From positions 42,112-106,111 of the forward strand of contig VSDK01016589.1 in assembly GCA_009767595.1 (NCBI GenBank): a stretch of 64,000 nucleotides of DNA, given 5' to 3'. The stretch is from Symbiodinium kawagutii (lineage: Eukaryota > Sar > Dinophyceae > Suessiales > Symbiodiniaceae). A program made the translations under genes and the position numbers. Of the stretch, positions 11,920-24,253 are shown in pieces; within the stretch, counting starts at the first letter, position 1; each line of letters opens with the position of its first letter. The notes beneath the pieces are model-generated. The model searched no databases. It worked only from the letters and a program-made list of their open reading frames with translations, and was not told where the DNA came from.

Positions 11920-12608
11920 AGCAACAGCAGCATTAACAAAGTGACCATCATCCCTACATATCATACAGAGAATTCTACAGTACACAGTGCTACCATGGCA
12001 CATGTTTCTGTGCATCTTCAACTGCATGCCTTACTCTCTGAATTTCCCATAGCTTCCTGGCTCCCTCGCTCCCTCCTATCCATTGACCGCTGCATCCGAA
12101 ACTAGACCTAATAAACCGGGCCAATTCAAGACCAAAAGGGAATCACACGTCACGACAAAAAGTACGAGTCCCATCAAAAGGTGTTGCCCCATAGTCAACA
12201 AGCCCGGATTGGCAGGATTGAATCAATATTGAAAAAAACAAGCAAAAACCTATAGTAGCCATATGTAGCCATATGCAGCCATTGTGTCTCCAACTAAAAA
12301 CCACTGTTGCCTCCAACTACGCAGGCGTAAGAACCACCAACTTGCGGCAGGTGGTCCTGCCACGATTGTAATGACTAGTTAGGTGCACTGTGGCAATCGC
12401 GATGGCTTGTGAACAGCTTATGAACAGCTAACTTAATAAGCTAATCATGGAATCCAATCTACTTATGAACCATCAGAAGCCAATTCCCACCAACAGCCAA
12501 CAGGATCTCTCTCTCCAGCGCCATCAGTCAAAGACCCTCAGACAGCCAACAGGATGCAACGTGGCGTTTGACAGCTCCCTGGCGGGTTCCTCCCTGGCTG
12601 TCTCCAAC

Positions 12609-12782
12609 CAAGGGTCCCTTCTTCTTCTTGGTGTCCTTCACCTCTGCGGCTTCCTCAGCCTCCGCCTCTTTTTGCACCTCCGTAGCCGCAGCCTCTGCAG
12701 CCTCTGCATCCGCACCGCCGGCAGAGAGGGCTGCTGCGACTTTCATGCGCATGGCGTAGGTGATGCTGCTCAAGTACTTGTC
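12609..12782 (-). CDS. 174-nt exon, KYLSSI-MRMKVAA module plus acidic/basic tail
   Basis: Acceptor TCCCAG|GACAAG and donor CCCTTG|GTTGGA enclose exactly 58 codons, phase 0-0. They start DKYLSSITYAMRMKVAAALS, pass through an Ala/Glu-rich stretch and end KDTKKKKGPL. It is the longest and clearest host exon and a paralogue of 10258-10407. Confidence 0.75.
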
Positions 12783-13137
12783 CTGGGACATTGCCCCAAG
12801 AATGCTGCGACACCTTGGATATCGTTTTTTTCACACACCGAATTGTTTGACAGATACACGGTTTCACCCATGACGGCAAGTATGGAAAGCTCAAAGCCAA
12901 TGTCCAAACGCCGGAACTGTGGCAGTGCTTTTTTGGGGGGGAACGTGACAATGCGTTCTGCTGCGGATGACTGACGGAAGTGATGAAGCAAAATGATGGA
13001 AACTCCTAGCCCAGTAGATAAGTTGCTTGTTAACTTGCTAGCTAATCACGCACGACAACAACCACAGTTACAACAACATCAACGATCACAACAGCAAGGT
13101 CGAGAACAGCCGTTGTTTTTTGAATGGCTCAGGTCTC

Positions 13138-13276
13138 CTTCTCCTCTTCGCTGCTGAGCTTATTCAGGTTCTGCACGTGAACCTCCACCGCGCCGCCTCC
13201 ACCCTTCGCTTTCTTGGCGGGTGGCGCTGCAGATGTGGAAGGCTCGGCCTCTTCTTCGGCATCCTTCTTGTTCTTC
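13138..13276 (-). CDS. 139-nt exon, KKAKGGGG linker and LNKLSSEEEK
   Basis: Acceptor CTGCAG|GAAGAA and GA donor GAGAAG|GAGACC. Encodes KNKKDAEEEAEPSTSAAPPA, KKAKGGGG, then VHVQNLNKLSSEEEK. The last part parallels LKKLRTEKQK at 11.1 kb, including the same donor sequence. Confidence 0.7.
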
Positions 13277-13299
13277 CTGCAGCGAACCCCCTGGACGCA

Positions 13300-14650
13300 T
13301 CAAGGGACACCACTTCTCAAAGCCCATAAGCTGTAGCAGCTGTAGCGGTCGAAAGTCATCAAGTGATGCCTGAAAATGGCTCCACCATTTCTAAGACACC
13401 ATGATCCTTCAACATCACCGCTAGCAAAGGGTCGCTTGGTGGGCCCAACCTTGCAAGGCCTTCAGTCCATCGGACTTGTGAAATCTAAACATCCAACTGC
13501 TGTGCCCTTTGCTTCCACCAAGCTTGGACGCCACAAGTGCTCGACAGGTGCTGTACCTTGTCACCCTCAAGTGGATGGCAGCCTTGGGAGTGTCAGCCTG
13601 CAAGTCGGGTTGCCCATGGGCCCCCACGGTGCCCCTGGAATTGGTGGCTTAAATGCTATGACATGGATAGTGGTTGGAGTCATATGCTTTTGTGCAAAGG
13701 TAAATATTACATTCATAACTTATAATTGATATCATCAGATACCTGTGTGTGATCTATGTGCAGAACAATGTTGGGGACTAGGAGCGTCCGTTCATGATAA
13801 CCGCTGCCAAGAAAGTGATGCTAGGAAGAAACGACAATTCGGGCTTTGGCCGTTGCTATGTGGCAGCACCGGTTGGTGATGTCCATTCAGCGTCCACCCA
13901 GCCAATCCAGCCATCCCGCCGCACAAAAAAGCCTGTCACTTCCTGTATTCATGACACAAATATGCACCTGTAAATGCATACGCTAGCATAATCTGGCATG
14001 CATGCTTGATCATTCTTGCGTGAATCCAGTGCATGTGTCATCATTTGTCTACGACTGGTACGTTCATGTTTTTTGTAAGGGATGTTGAGAATTCTTTTGA
14101 TCAATCGTCCTGGCCATCTTCACATCTGCCACTGCTACAATACATAGCGTTCTTCTGATGTCATTACTACTGCACTTTACAGATATCCCAAGAGACAAGT
14201 GCTTCGCTTCTAAAGCCTGATGTGCCAGGTAGGTAGTGTAATCGCACAAATTTGACCAGTTGCATCGCCGTATGCGTATTGAAAAGCGTTGGCATTTGTA
14301 GAGGGCTCGCTCCAGACTCCACACATATAATATTTGAACAAAGCAGCAAAGGCATTTTGCTGGCGCTCTTGCCACGACTTGCGTTTTTTTTCTATATAAT
14401 GCCTCGGGTTTAGATGGTCACCACCACATATGAACAGGATTCCTCCTTGATCATCCATTCTGAGCCCATATCATTTTAATGGGGGATCAATATTTAAGAA
14501 AAGTGATTGAAATAAGTGAATAAATCACCCCCTGTGAGACTCATCAATTCCATATCAGTAGCTGGTGATTTTTACCCAAACATTAGGATTGCTTCTCTTT
14601 CCATCTCCATCTTTACCTCCTAGTCTGCCTGGTGGTGGTTTAGCCGCCGG
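13300..14650. other. intron-like stretch, no supported exon
   Basis: No bounded coding block with good splice sites was found here. AT-rich and low-complexity patches occur. Confidence 0.5.
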
Positions 14651-14676
14651 ATCTCCCATGGAACCTGCCTCCTTGC

Positions 14677-14716
14677 CCGCAGATCCCTTGGGCTTGGGCG
14701 ACTCGGTCGTCGCCGC
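14677..14716 (-). CDS. 40-nt exon, ESPKPKGSAG linker
   Basis: Acceptor CTGCGCAG|GCGGCG and GC donor CTGCGG|GCAAGG. Encodes AATTESPKPKGSA, similar in composition to the 7.3-kb linker exon (AESPKKSLG). Confidence 0.48.
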
Positions 14717-15516
14717 CTGCGCAGGCAGTGGGCGGTCAACCGGGTACCTGGTAGCAATGGCTAGGGTACTATTATTTCCTAGTTGGTGGTTGGGGAGAAT
14801 AAACAATTCTAGTTCAAACCACCGAGTAGGAAAGCAAGTACCACCAGGCCATCAGCTCACCCCAGCTTTAAACATCTTCAAGAGGAACCTAGCCATTTGG
14901 GACACACAAATCATGGACAACTTATGCAACTTCTGAGCATGTTGCTCCAAGCGGGGTTCCATTCCACTTGAGGAATTGGTGTTTGAAAACAGTTGGACCT
15001 GACAGCTGGATATAGTTGGGATTGGAGCATCTAATTTGAAAACTGACTTTGGGGGGCTGCCAAGATCAGCAACCAATTCAGGTGTGGTCCATTTCAGCAA
15101 CCCAGATTGCGTTGTGGCAGCTTGGGATTCTGGGAGCCTACACTTGGGAAGTGTTACAATCAGCTCGGGAGGATTGTGGGATTCCAACCCCCGGTGCCCG
15201 AAAGGCACCAAACTCACCAATCTACAGACATGGCAATCCGTTGGGCTGATCATGGCCGCTGGGAAGTCACCAATGATCAAAGCCAGAGACTGACCGGCAG
15301 TAGATCTAGCAGCATCCTGACGTCTGTTTGGTTCTATATACATACAGCTTTCGTTTAAAATCAAAAAGCATCTAAAAGCATCCGAATCATGATAGTCCCA
15401 TATCATCCCAATTGACATCAATTCACCCATATTCACCCCATCTCATCCCACATGTTGGTTGCAACTGGCTACAAGAATCGAGCACCACTATGGAGTGACC
15501 GAGGTTCTGGTCGCAC

Positions 15517-15563
15517 CTGGGTCGTTGCCTTTGGAGAGGTCTTGGCGCGCTTGGCCGGAGGGC
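15517..15563 (-). CDS. 47-nt exon, PPAKRAKTSPK basic linker
   Basis: Acceptor TTGGAG|GCCCTC and donor ACCCAG|GTGCGA. Encodes PPAKRAKTSPKATTQ, an NLS-like basic patch. Confidence 0.5.
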
Positions 15564-15962
15564 CTCCAAGCGCTGCCAGTCACCACTGTGTCTGGCTTCC
15601 TTTTATGGGGGTAAGTTGATGTGAAACTGTGGAGCTCAGGAGCACTGTCTTTTGAACCATGCAGGCACTGCAATCATCACATTGCGGAAATCGTGTTCGA
15701 GCTTCGTCTCATTGATCACGTCAGTTCGCCCTACATTCTGCAGAACCAACGTGCAGAACAAAGCCCAAACTGGTGACCGAATTCGCACGTCCCCTTCTCC
15801 CTCCATCCTTGGAAAAGCTTTCCAATGCTCAACCGTATCATCTACAGCCTTACATAGCCTATCATCCAGCAACCTCCTCATCCTCATGTCGGCTACATGC
15901 CGCTCCATCCATCCATATGATGTGTCTACAGCCCTGGCAGTTGCACATGGCCCGCGCCAAGC

Positions 15963-15996
15963 CTTGGGGCGCCTCCTCGGTGGGTGCCGCGGCTTC
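15963..15996 (-). CDS. 34-nt micro-exon EAAAPTEEAPQ
   Basis: Acceptor GTGCCAG|GAAGCC and GC donor CCCAAG|GCTTGG. Acidic/Ala/Pro composition matches the array exons upstream. Confidence 0.45.
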
Positions 15997-16205
15997 CTGG
16001 CACGTTTGTTGATGGGCCGCCAGGCGTGTGGAAAATGCCTCAGGTTGATCAGCTAACCATGGAGGTAAGCCTGGATGATCAATGACCATGGGGCTCACCA
16101 TGCAGTTCACCATGGGGTTCACTGATGGAGTTCCTGGGATTAGGCATGGGATTGACCATGGCCAAACATAGCCAAACAACATTGGACAACAAACGGGGCT
16201 GGTGC

Positions 16206-16239
16206 CTTTGCGTCGCCAGGGGGCGCCTCTGCTGCGGGC
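16206..16239 (-). CDS. 34-nt micro-exon PAAEAPPGDAK
   Basis: Acceptor GCTCAG|GCCCGC and GC donor GCAAAG|GCACCA. Same length class as the exon at 15.97 kb. Confidence 0.4.
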
Positions 16240-16428
16240 CTGAGCCAGGGCTGTTGGATTGTGTGGATAGTCATTTAACTAGGGCTCAACATGCGAGCCA
16301 CCACCAGCATCAGCACCAGCACCACCATCATCATCCTCATAATCACAGCTACATGGTCGTCTTCGCCACTCACCAATCATCAACCTCAAACATCACACGC
16401 GAACCACCGGCCATGAATGCCACACCAC

Positions 16429-16506
16429 TTGGGTCTCCGGCTGCTCAGTGGATGCGGCGCTGTCTGGCTCTTGGACAGCATCATCTTCTGCCTCTTCCTC
16501 CTCTTC
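16429..16506 (-). CDS. 78-nt acidic exon
   Basis: Acceptor TTGTCAG|GAAGAG and donor ACCCAA|GTGGTG enclose 26 codons, phase 0-0, beginning EEEEEAEDDAVQEPDSAAST. This is an isolated relative of the acidic exons tandemly amplified at 25-42 kb. Confidence 0.6.
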
Positions 16507-17596
16507 CTGACAAGTGGAGCTGGCTGGTGCTCCATGATGGACTACCCACTTGGCAGCGCTGTCTGCTGACAGATCCTCATGAGAGGAACTTGCAACACCG
16601 CTGGTTGCAGCTTGAAGATTTGGGGTGGTCAACCCACAGCTGTGTTCAACGACAGAAATTTCAATATGGAAACCTCCTCGACTTGCTGCAGATTCTTCAC
16701 CCAAACATGGGTAGCTCCTTATATCTAAGGAAGTGCTACTATCGGCCACCAACTCACTGCCGTGCCAGGAAAACTCACCCCACTGCCTCCTCGGCATCCT
16801 CCCGGGCTGGGAACCTTAGGGGTGCTCTGGAAGGGACATCTTGGGACTGGTCACATCTTCCCATGGCTGTTGGTTATGGAAGGCACCGGCTTGACATGCC
16901 AAACATGATCAACTAGTCACTGGAGTCTGAGTGTCAGCCGCATCCACCGAAAATTGTCCCCAAAAAGGATCGCATCGGACGAGCAATGATGGCTGTAACC
17001 GTTGAAATTGGTACATTTCCGAAATTATGTTATATCATATCATGTTATATCATGTTCACATGGAATTCTCTATGTAACTCCAGCGGTTTAGCGGCTTTTC
17101 ATGTGATGTCATCTCAAAAGAAACCCCCCTGGAAACAAGCATTGACCGTACCAAACCGGGTCCATGTTTGTTTCCAGGAGGGTAAGAATGCTCAATAGCT
17201 GACACCTCGTGATTAATAACCGTTGGTTAATAACGATTGGGCACTCATAAGTGCTGGTTGAATGGGATAATCCAACCGATCCAACCACTGGATAGCAATT
17301 CTTATATAACCAACAGCTATCGGGATATTCGCCTACTAAGCCAATCGACAACTATTGCTTTAGAACTTCAGAATATCGCTTCATCCAACCGATAAACCAG
17401 CTATCAGCAGTTGGAACCAATATCCAATAGACCTTGCTGCCTGGTTGAACCACCCCCCAACCCACAGATCTACCACAACCATACAACCATTCACCTTCTT
17501 AAGCCAACCTGCTGCTGCTGCTGCTGCCACTAACCAATGACCATCAACCAACATCGACCAACGCCGCTGCCCAGCAGCTGTTCCAACTGGCTCTTC

Positions 17597-17675
17597 CTGG
17601 GTCGTTGCGCCGCCCGTTGGGCGCGCTGCCTGGCGCGCTCCAGCTCTGGAGCATGGCTGCCGGCTGCCAGGGCAC
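17597..17675 (-). CDS. 79-nt exon, Arg/Gln/Ala-rich helix
   Basis: Acceptor CCAGCAG|GTGCCC and GA donor GACCCAG|GAAGAG. Contains HAPELERARQRAQRAAQRP, a likely helical basic segment. Confidence 0.5.
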
Positions 17676-18590
17676 CTGCTGGAGCTTCACCGAGGTTCCG
17701 AGGCTGGGAAAAGCTTCAAACAGCTGGAGGTTTGTGGTTGGAAAGATGGTAAAACTCGGTAAACCCGGCATCTTTTTATGGTGAAAATATGTAACATGGT
17801 GGTTGGATGATGGTAAAGCAGCTGGGAAATAACCGTGAAAAGATGGTATAACTAAGTAGACCCATGATTTTTTGTGGTAAAAATATGCGAAATGGTGGTT
17901 GAATGATGGGAGATGATGGAAAATATCACCAAGTATTGATGCTTGAGCTGACTGTGGTTTATTGAGAGCTGGATCTCCCATTGAGAGGAATTGGCATTAA
18001 GAACAACACGGATTGGCATCAGAAACGACGCTTACCTTTGGGGTGGGAAAGCCTTCATGACCATGGGGCAGGCTGCAAAGACTCTCAACCATCATCTCGG
18101 TGCAGATCATGTTGAGTCCCTTCCCAAGTTTGGCCGCTCGCACCATCAACTTTGGAACACCTGCTTGGTGGCCTACCAAAGCCTACTAGTTGCACCAAGA
18201 CCTGGTGACCTAGGAAGCCCCAACCAGTTGCACCAACACGTGGCTTCCACCATCAACTCTGCTCCTCGCCGGCACACCTGCCACAGCTGCATCCTCCTCT
18301 TTCTCTCCTGGCACTCATGGCATGGACATGCTCTGCAGGGCTCAAAGTGGGTCATCCCGAAACAAATCTGCTACACCCAACCAGGGAAAAATGGTAGCCA
18401 CGGGTTCACCAAGACTGATCATCAGTACATCATCAGCCATCAGTCACCAACAATGTACCATCAAGTCACCATCATGTCACCATCGATTTGACACCATTTT
18501 CCAACCCAAGTTACTTACAATTTCACCGACCAGTAACAACCACCGTTGACAATTCACAGCCAGGTGGCCCCAACCCCTCACCGTGGGCAC

Positions 18591-18640
18591 CTGTACGTGA
18601 GCGCAAGCGCTCGGCCAAGCTGCGCGCACCGCGCATGGGG
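18591..18640 (-). CDS. 50-nt exon, Arg-rich
   Basis: Acceptor CTGCGCAG|CCC and donor CGTACAG|GTGCCC. Encodes PMRGARSLAERLRSRT. Codon use is GC-rich relative to the flanking intron. Confidence 0.4.
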
Positions 18641-18699
18641 CTGCGCAGGGTTTGACCCACCACCACCGTTGAGGCCTGGGTTGGGCATGGGTTGAACTC

Positions 18700-20270
18700 C
18701 TGTAGCATGGGATCTTCACCCTGTTTCTGGGATGGCAATGACCCATAGCCACATGGTGAATATGGCAATTATGATGGGATATAGGTCAATGATGATAGCT
18801 GATTCATACTTAACGAATACGGGTCAAGAGGCCAATGGGGGTACACCAATAGTAGATACCTATAGCTGATGGCCAATGATGGCTAATGAAAACGAAGGGA
18901 ACCTTGAGACATTCTCTGAGCAAAGGCCTGTAGCCTCTTCTGCTTGAAGGTTGAGGTAAGAAAAATGCTCATGATCATGCATATAGGTCAATTTGGAACA
19001 TTTTGGAACTCGGGCAGGCAGTACCATCATAAGTCACAATAAACACCAGCCAGGGAGGTCTAAACAACAGATGTGGTTTCAAGGAATCTCCAACGTTGAT
19101 CCCACCAGCAACCAACGTCACTGCCATGGCACATAAAGCCATCCGAGTCCAGACTTTTTGGCATCGGCCTAACGAGGCGGTCGGTGGGGCCATGCAGCGA
19201 GGATCAACCAGGGCTGGAGCCAAGTCATATGCAATCCGATTTCATTGCTGCTGACGGCACGCCCAAAGTTGATGGGTTTCCCATCGCTTGTTGGATGGCT
19301 GGAGGATACCCATCTCTTGTCAATGACTACCAGTACCAGCATGTAGCAACCTTTCCATCGAATAGAGCATGTCGAATAAACACACCATGCGGTGAAGCCG
19401 GAAATGGCAACCCTCCATTGGTGGAAGCAAATCCAAGACTCCCCGCACAGCTCCTCCGCGATCTCTTCGGTATGCCTTTAAAAAAAAAGCTTCTATGCCT
19501 TCCCTACCAATAACCACCAACAACAATCATCATCAATAAGCACACGTCACAATCATTACCTACAATGAGAACAAGTAGCCATTTGCCGGCATCCCTGATC
19601 GCCAATCCCAATCGTCAACAACTATATCCATCTACCATCTTTAACAATCCACAATCCTTCGTATCCCCGGTATTTTAACCCCTTGAGCCTTAACCCTGAT
19701 TCGCAAGGACAGAGACCAGGCATCACTAGTTCACCATGGCAACATGATAAAGCATGATCAATGACCCTTGCTACATGGTTGACAACTAAGATCGACCCTG
19801 CACCTGCAGTGTGGGAGGTAGGGTAACCTTTGTTCGTCATCCATAGGCATCATCAACCATCATCATTAGCCATCATGAAGCATCTTCCTTTTCCTTCCCC
19901 GGGCGGCAGCTCATAAAGAATCATCAATCATCATTAAGCATCCTTGCCGGCGTTGGTCATTCTTAACGACCAATTATCACATAAGCATTGCATGTTGGCC
20001 ATTTCAGACCATCGTTAAGGAACAATTGCTATCATTAGCCACGGTTCCCCGTCACAAACTCTCACTAATCACTATGAACTTGTAAAGCATTGATCATTGA
20101 CTGGTGTTCATTCCGAACAACATATATAGTACAGAAACTAAGCAATAATTAGCAATACACAGTTCATCACAGTTCTAAACAATATCGGTGTAGTTATATG
20201 ATTTTGAACTACCTCTACAATACAGTTCTAAAGCATCATGAAAAAAACATAGCACTAACCATTGACCCTT
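18700..20270. other. intron-like stretch, no supported exon
   Basis: Short imperfect repeats of CATCATTAA-like text occur. A weak frame EIAEELCGESW near 19.46 kb has no clean boundaries, so it is not called. Confidence 0.45.
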
Positions 20271-20287
20271 TCCAAACCCGCTGGCAC

Positions 20288-20332
20288 CTCTGTGGCACCT
20301 TCAGTTGGCGCGTCGGCGTTTCCAGCGGCCTC
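20288..20332 (-). CDS. 45-nt exon EAAGNADAPTEGATE
   Basis: Acceptor CTCGTAG|GAGGCC and donor ACAGAG|GTGCCA give 15 codons, phase 0-0, of the same acidic/Ala/Pro class as EAAAPTEEAPQ. Confidence 0.45.
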
Positions 20333-20387
20333 CTACGAGACGTCAAGATGGTCAAAATCATGAGGGATGCGAAACTCCTGTGGGTCG

Positions 20388-20402
20388 TGATGATGGTGAT
20401 GG

Positions 20403-20434
<32 letters not shown>

Positions 20435-20530
20435 GTGATGGTGATGGTGATGATGATGATGATGATGGTGATGGTGATGGTGATGGTGTTGATGATGGTG
20501 ATGGTGATGATGATGGTGATGGTGATGACG
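20388..20530. repeat. GAT/GGT trinucleotide microsatellite
   Basis: About 143 bp of GATGAT with GGT interruptions, at the outer end of the left inverted arm. The matching ATC run is at 24206-24254. Confidence 0.9.
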
Positions 20531-21724
20531 ATTACAATCCCCGACCGTGCGACCAAAATCAAGTGTGGGACCCCCAGCCCCCTGGGAACAGTTCATTCTA
20601 GTCTCTTTATTTTATTGTCTGTCTTTTTGATCATAATTTTTGGGGGCAGGCACCTACTTTTTATTTGGTCATTTTATTTTTCGATGTTGTGCTGAAGGGG
20701 GGTTGGCCCCCACATTTTTTTTTGAATGTTGTGTTGAAAGAGGGGTTGGCCCCCCACACTTCATTTTCATGTTCAATCCTGTTCCAGTAATATTGTATAG
20801 GACTCTGGGAAGGTTTCCAAACAAATGGCTGGGGAAGATTGTACAGGACTCTGGGAAGGATTTCCAAACAAATGGCTGGGGAAGATAAACACCATAACCT
20901 GGTCAGAGTTTTTCTTTAAATGAGCCAGAGATTGGGCTGAGAGTTGCCACGGTCTGGGAGTCCTGTTTCAAGAGGAAGTTACAATTTCAGACCTTCGTGA
21001 CATGGGATCTATGCTCTATCATGCCAAATCTTTCAACCTACTCATTGGAAGTTTGGCGGTCAAAAAAAGAAAGAGAAATGGCTTGAAAAGAAAGAGAAAT
21101 TAGTACCCAGCGCTCGACAACAAAAAATCAAAGAATTGAAGTGTGTGGTTGTGGAGCATCCAGGCCCCTCTTTTCACAAAGACATGTGGCAACTTACAAT
21201 CTCAACCAGGTCAACCTGCTCAGAACTGCTTCCAAAATTCTCAACGGCAGCTCCCCAATCATCCCGGTCTACAATGAAAATGATGTCAAGTCACACCCTT
21301 AGATTCTTAGATGTAGAATTGTCATGAATGAGTATCAATGCTCGGGTCACTCAATGGATACCGAGAATACCAAGATCGACAGAAAGAAGTGTGTAGGTTG
21401 ACTCAAACACTCTTTTTTCGATCTTCGCTGCACTGGGTCCACTGGGTCGAGTTAACATGAGTTAACTTTGCCGCCTAAACAGCGCCATCGCAATTCAGCC
21501 CACCACAATGAGCAGCATTCTAAATTGGTGCTAGTTGGCTCAAACCAGCGTATTCGCCAGCCATTCTAAATGACAAGCCAATATGCTGAATCATCAGTCA
21601 GCACTTACTGTCAAGTTGGTTTTCCTTTTCGTGGGTTTAAATCTAAAGATTCTAAAGCTCCGTGAATGGAATTTAGAACGCAGCTCTGTCAAGGAACCAA
21701 ACGCCAGACCCTCAGCGTCTGGAC

Positions 21725-22069
21725 TCAAGGCACAGGTCTCTGGATCACGACACCACCATCAAAGTCAGACTCGGCCTTCTTCATCTGCCGGTAGATGAAA
21801 TCAACATCTCCCCATCTCCACTCACTTTCTGGCCCGTCATCTGACGATACGACAGCATTGAATGGAGGCGGTTTCATGGATGTTCTTACTCCCACAAGGC
21901 TTTTGATGAAATGCCTGTAGTCGCGAATTGGAACTTTCTTGAAAGTCTGAGCGCTTTCCCATTCTTGGTTCACTGGGATCCGGAAATGCTCCACTGGGGC
22001 AGTCCACTTGACAGTCTTGGAAATCTTGGCTGTCGCATCTTTCGCCAGAGGCTTTCGATGCTTTCGCAA
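21725..22069 (-). CDS. unknown ORF inside the inverted-repeat unit
   Basis: An open frame of 114 codons with mixed, non-repetitive composition, for example FRIPVNQEWESAQTFKKVPI and GPESEWRWGDVDFIYRQMKK. It looks more protein-like than the other frames here, but no family is recognised. Possibly a remnant of the element's own gene or a captured host exon. Confidence 0.35.
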   Translation of the reverse strand: MRKHRKPLAKDATAKISKTVKWTAPVEHFRIPVNQEWESAQTFKKVPIRDYRHFIKSLVGVRTSMKPPPFNAVVSSDDGPESEWRWGDVDFIYRQMKKAESDFDGGVVIQRPVP

Positions 22070-22389
22070 GATACTGCTTTTTGCTGAATCTGATGATGCT
22101 AATGACTCAGCAGGGGCGAAGAAATTGTCAATCTGCCGGCCAGTGGTGCTAGTTTCGAGCCAGTGAAATCAAATGAACATCCATTGTACGAGGGAAAACG
22201 AATAAACGAGACCTTGGGCCAAATGGCTACTTCAGGCAAAGCCTAGGACTACATGGCATGAATTGCTGAGGAATGCAACATTCAAAAGTGCACTCAAGGA
22301 CTTGCGGTCATTCACGTTAAAATCCATTCCATAAAATGTAGTGAAGCATTGGATGGTGAGGATTCCCATATTGTTTATGAAAATAAAAT

Positions 22390-22915
22390 GGTCATACCCT
22401 AGGTTTTCCTCAATGAACCACGGTTAACAATATAGGCCTTACCAATTCATAAGCCTCATGAAATGCTGATTCCAGCCAAGCGATTCCTTTCATCACTCTG
22501 CGTCGGCTTGCGGGAAGTTCCCCATGGAAATGAAATGGTCATACCCTAGGTTTTCCTGAATGAACCATGGTTAACAATATAGGCCTCACCAATTCAAAGG
22601 CTGATTCCATCAAAGGTTTTCCTTTCATCACTCTGCATCGGCTGGTGGGAAGTTCCCCATGGAAAAAACATGGTCATACCCTGGGTTTCCCCCAATGAAC
22701 CATGGTTAACAATATAGGCCTCACCAATTCAAAGGCTGATTCCAGCAAACCGATTCCTTTCATCACTCTGCATCGGCTGGTGGGAAGTTCCCCATGGAAA
22801 AAAAATGGACATACCATGGGTTTTCCCCAATGAACCATGGTTAACAATATAGGCCTCACCAAGTCAAAGGCTGATTCCAGCAAACCGATTCCTTTCATCA
22901 CACTGCATTCACTCA
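22390..22915. repeat. about four tandem copies of a ~131-bp repeat
   Basis: Units contain GGTTAACAATATAGGCC and TTCCTTTCATCACTCTGC in the same order at roughly 22.4, 22.55, 22.68 and 22.81 kb. A partial fifth copy (TCCTTTCATCACACTGCATC) is at 23470. All lie inside the inverted-repeat unit. Confidence 0.85.
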
Positions 22916-23107
22916 GGGAAGCTCAATGAAAGCCATTTTCACAAATAAGATTTCGTTTCCTCACCAAAAAATTCAGGCCAGGTTTGCCAGGCACACGACC
23001 TGTGCTGCATATGAAAGCGGCAATTGCCATGAACAATAATCCTCATTTGGTAACTAACCGTCCTGACTTGAGCTCTGTAATCTCATTTTTCCTTGTTACC
23101 ATAAGCC

Positions 23108-23479
23108 TCATTTTCTAAACCTTTTACTCCGACAGAATGGGAAAATGAATTGCGATCTGCTCATGATGTCTGAGGGCCAAGCGCTTCCATTCGGCATAGC
23201 ATTCTCAGCTGGCTCTGCTGGCACCCACTTGGAGTTAGGCTTGCAGCTGTGGTTGGTGAGATGAGCATAGATAAAAGTAGAGTCCAGCACCTGTTCATCT
23301 TTCTTACAATCTTTGCAAAACACAAGGCCCAAACCCTTGTGTCCGAGAGCAAGGGGCTTCACAAGTGCCATGACCGCGAAAGATGGGAAAGTTATCCAGC
23401 TATTCTCCACCTGTGACCTTTGAGCCAGCCACAGGAATCGCGATTGGTGCGATTGGAGCACGTCATGTCCTTTCATCAC
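23108..23479 (-). CDS. SET-domain-like ORF fragment
   Basis: The frame contains LGHKGLGLVFCKDCKKDEQV followed closely by DSTFIYAHLTNHSCKPNSKW. N-H-S-C-x-P-N is the hallmark of the SET methyltransferase pseudoknot, and G-x-G-L-x-x-F fits the start of SET. The usual central residues between them are missing (only about 14 residues apart), so it is a truncated or spliced fragment. It sits at the inner edge of the right inverted arm. Confidence 0.4.
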   Translation of the reverse strand: MMKGHDVLQSHQSRFLWLAQRSQVENSWITFPSFAVMALVKPLALGHKGLGLVFCKDCKKDEQVLDSTFIYAHLTNHSCKPNSKWVPAEPAENAMPNGSAWPSDIMSRSQFIFPFCRSKRFRK

Positions 23480-24207
23480 ACTGCATCGGGATCATCGGGT
23501 GGCGGGAAGTGCCCGAGATGTGAGGATAATCGACCCAGAATAGCCAACCACCTTCAATATCTTCAACGTTTCAGAAAATCCATCATGCATCATCGTGCTC
23601 TAGATCCTGATAGCCAATCCTTTTTACCTATTCGGGCCCTGCACCTACGGCCCCGTGCGGCGTCGTGGTTTCCCTCCCAGACTTCCAATGAGTAGGTTGC
23701 AAGACTTGGCATGATAGAGCATAGATCCCATGTCACGAAGGTCTAAAATTGCAACTTCCTCTTGAAACAGGTCTCCCAGACCGTTGCAACTCTCAGCCCA
23801 ATCTCTGGCTCATTTAAAGAAAAACTCTGACCAGGTTATGGTGTTCATCTTGCCGAGCCATTTGTTTGGAAATCCTTCCCAGAGTCCTGTACAATCTTCC
23901 CCAGCCATTTGTTTGGAAACCTTCCCAGAGTCCTGTACAATATTAATGGAACAGGATTGAACATTAAAATGAAATGTGGGGGGCCAACCCCTCTCTCAGC
24001 ACAACATTCAAAAAATAAAGTGTGGGGGCCAACCCCCCTTCAGCACAACATCGAAAAATAAAATGACCAAATAAAAAGTAGGTGCCTGCCCCCAAAAATT
24101 ATGATAAAAAAGACAAACAATAAAATAAAGAGACTAGAATGAACTGTTGGCAGGGGGCTGGGGGTCCCACACTTTATTTTGGTCGCACGGTCGGGGATCG
24201 TAATCGT

Positions 24208-24253
<46 letters not shown>

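Noticed and set aside
20305-20601. Frames with poly-Asp, poly-His or poly-Met
   Set aside because: They are translations of the GAT microsatellite in all frames and lack splice sites or other coding signal. The same applies at 6.6, 11.9, 24.2 and 55.2-55.8 kb.
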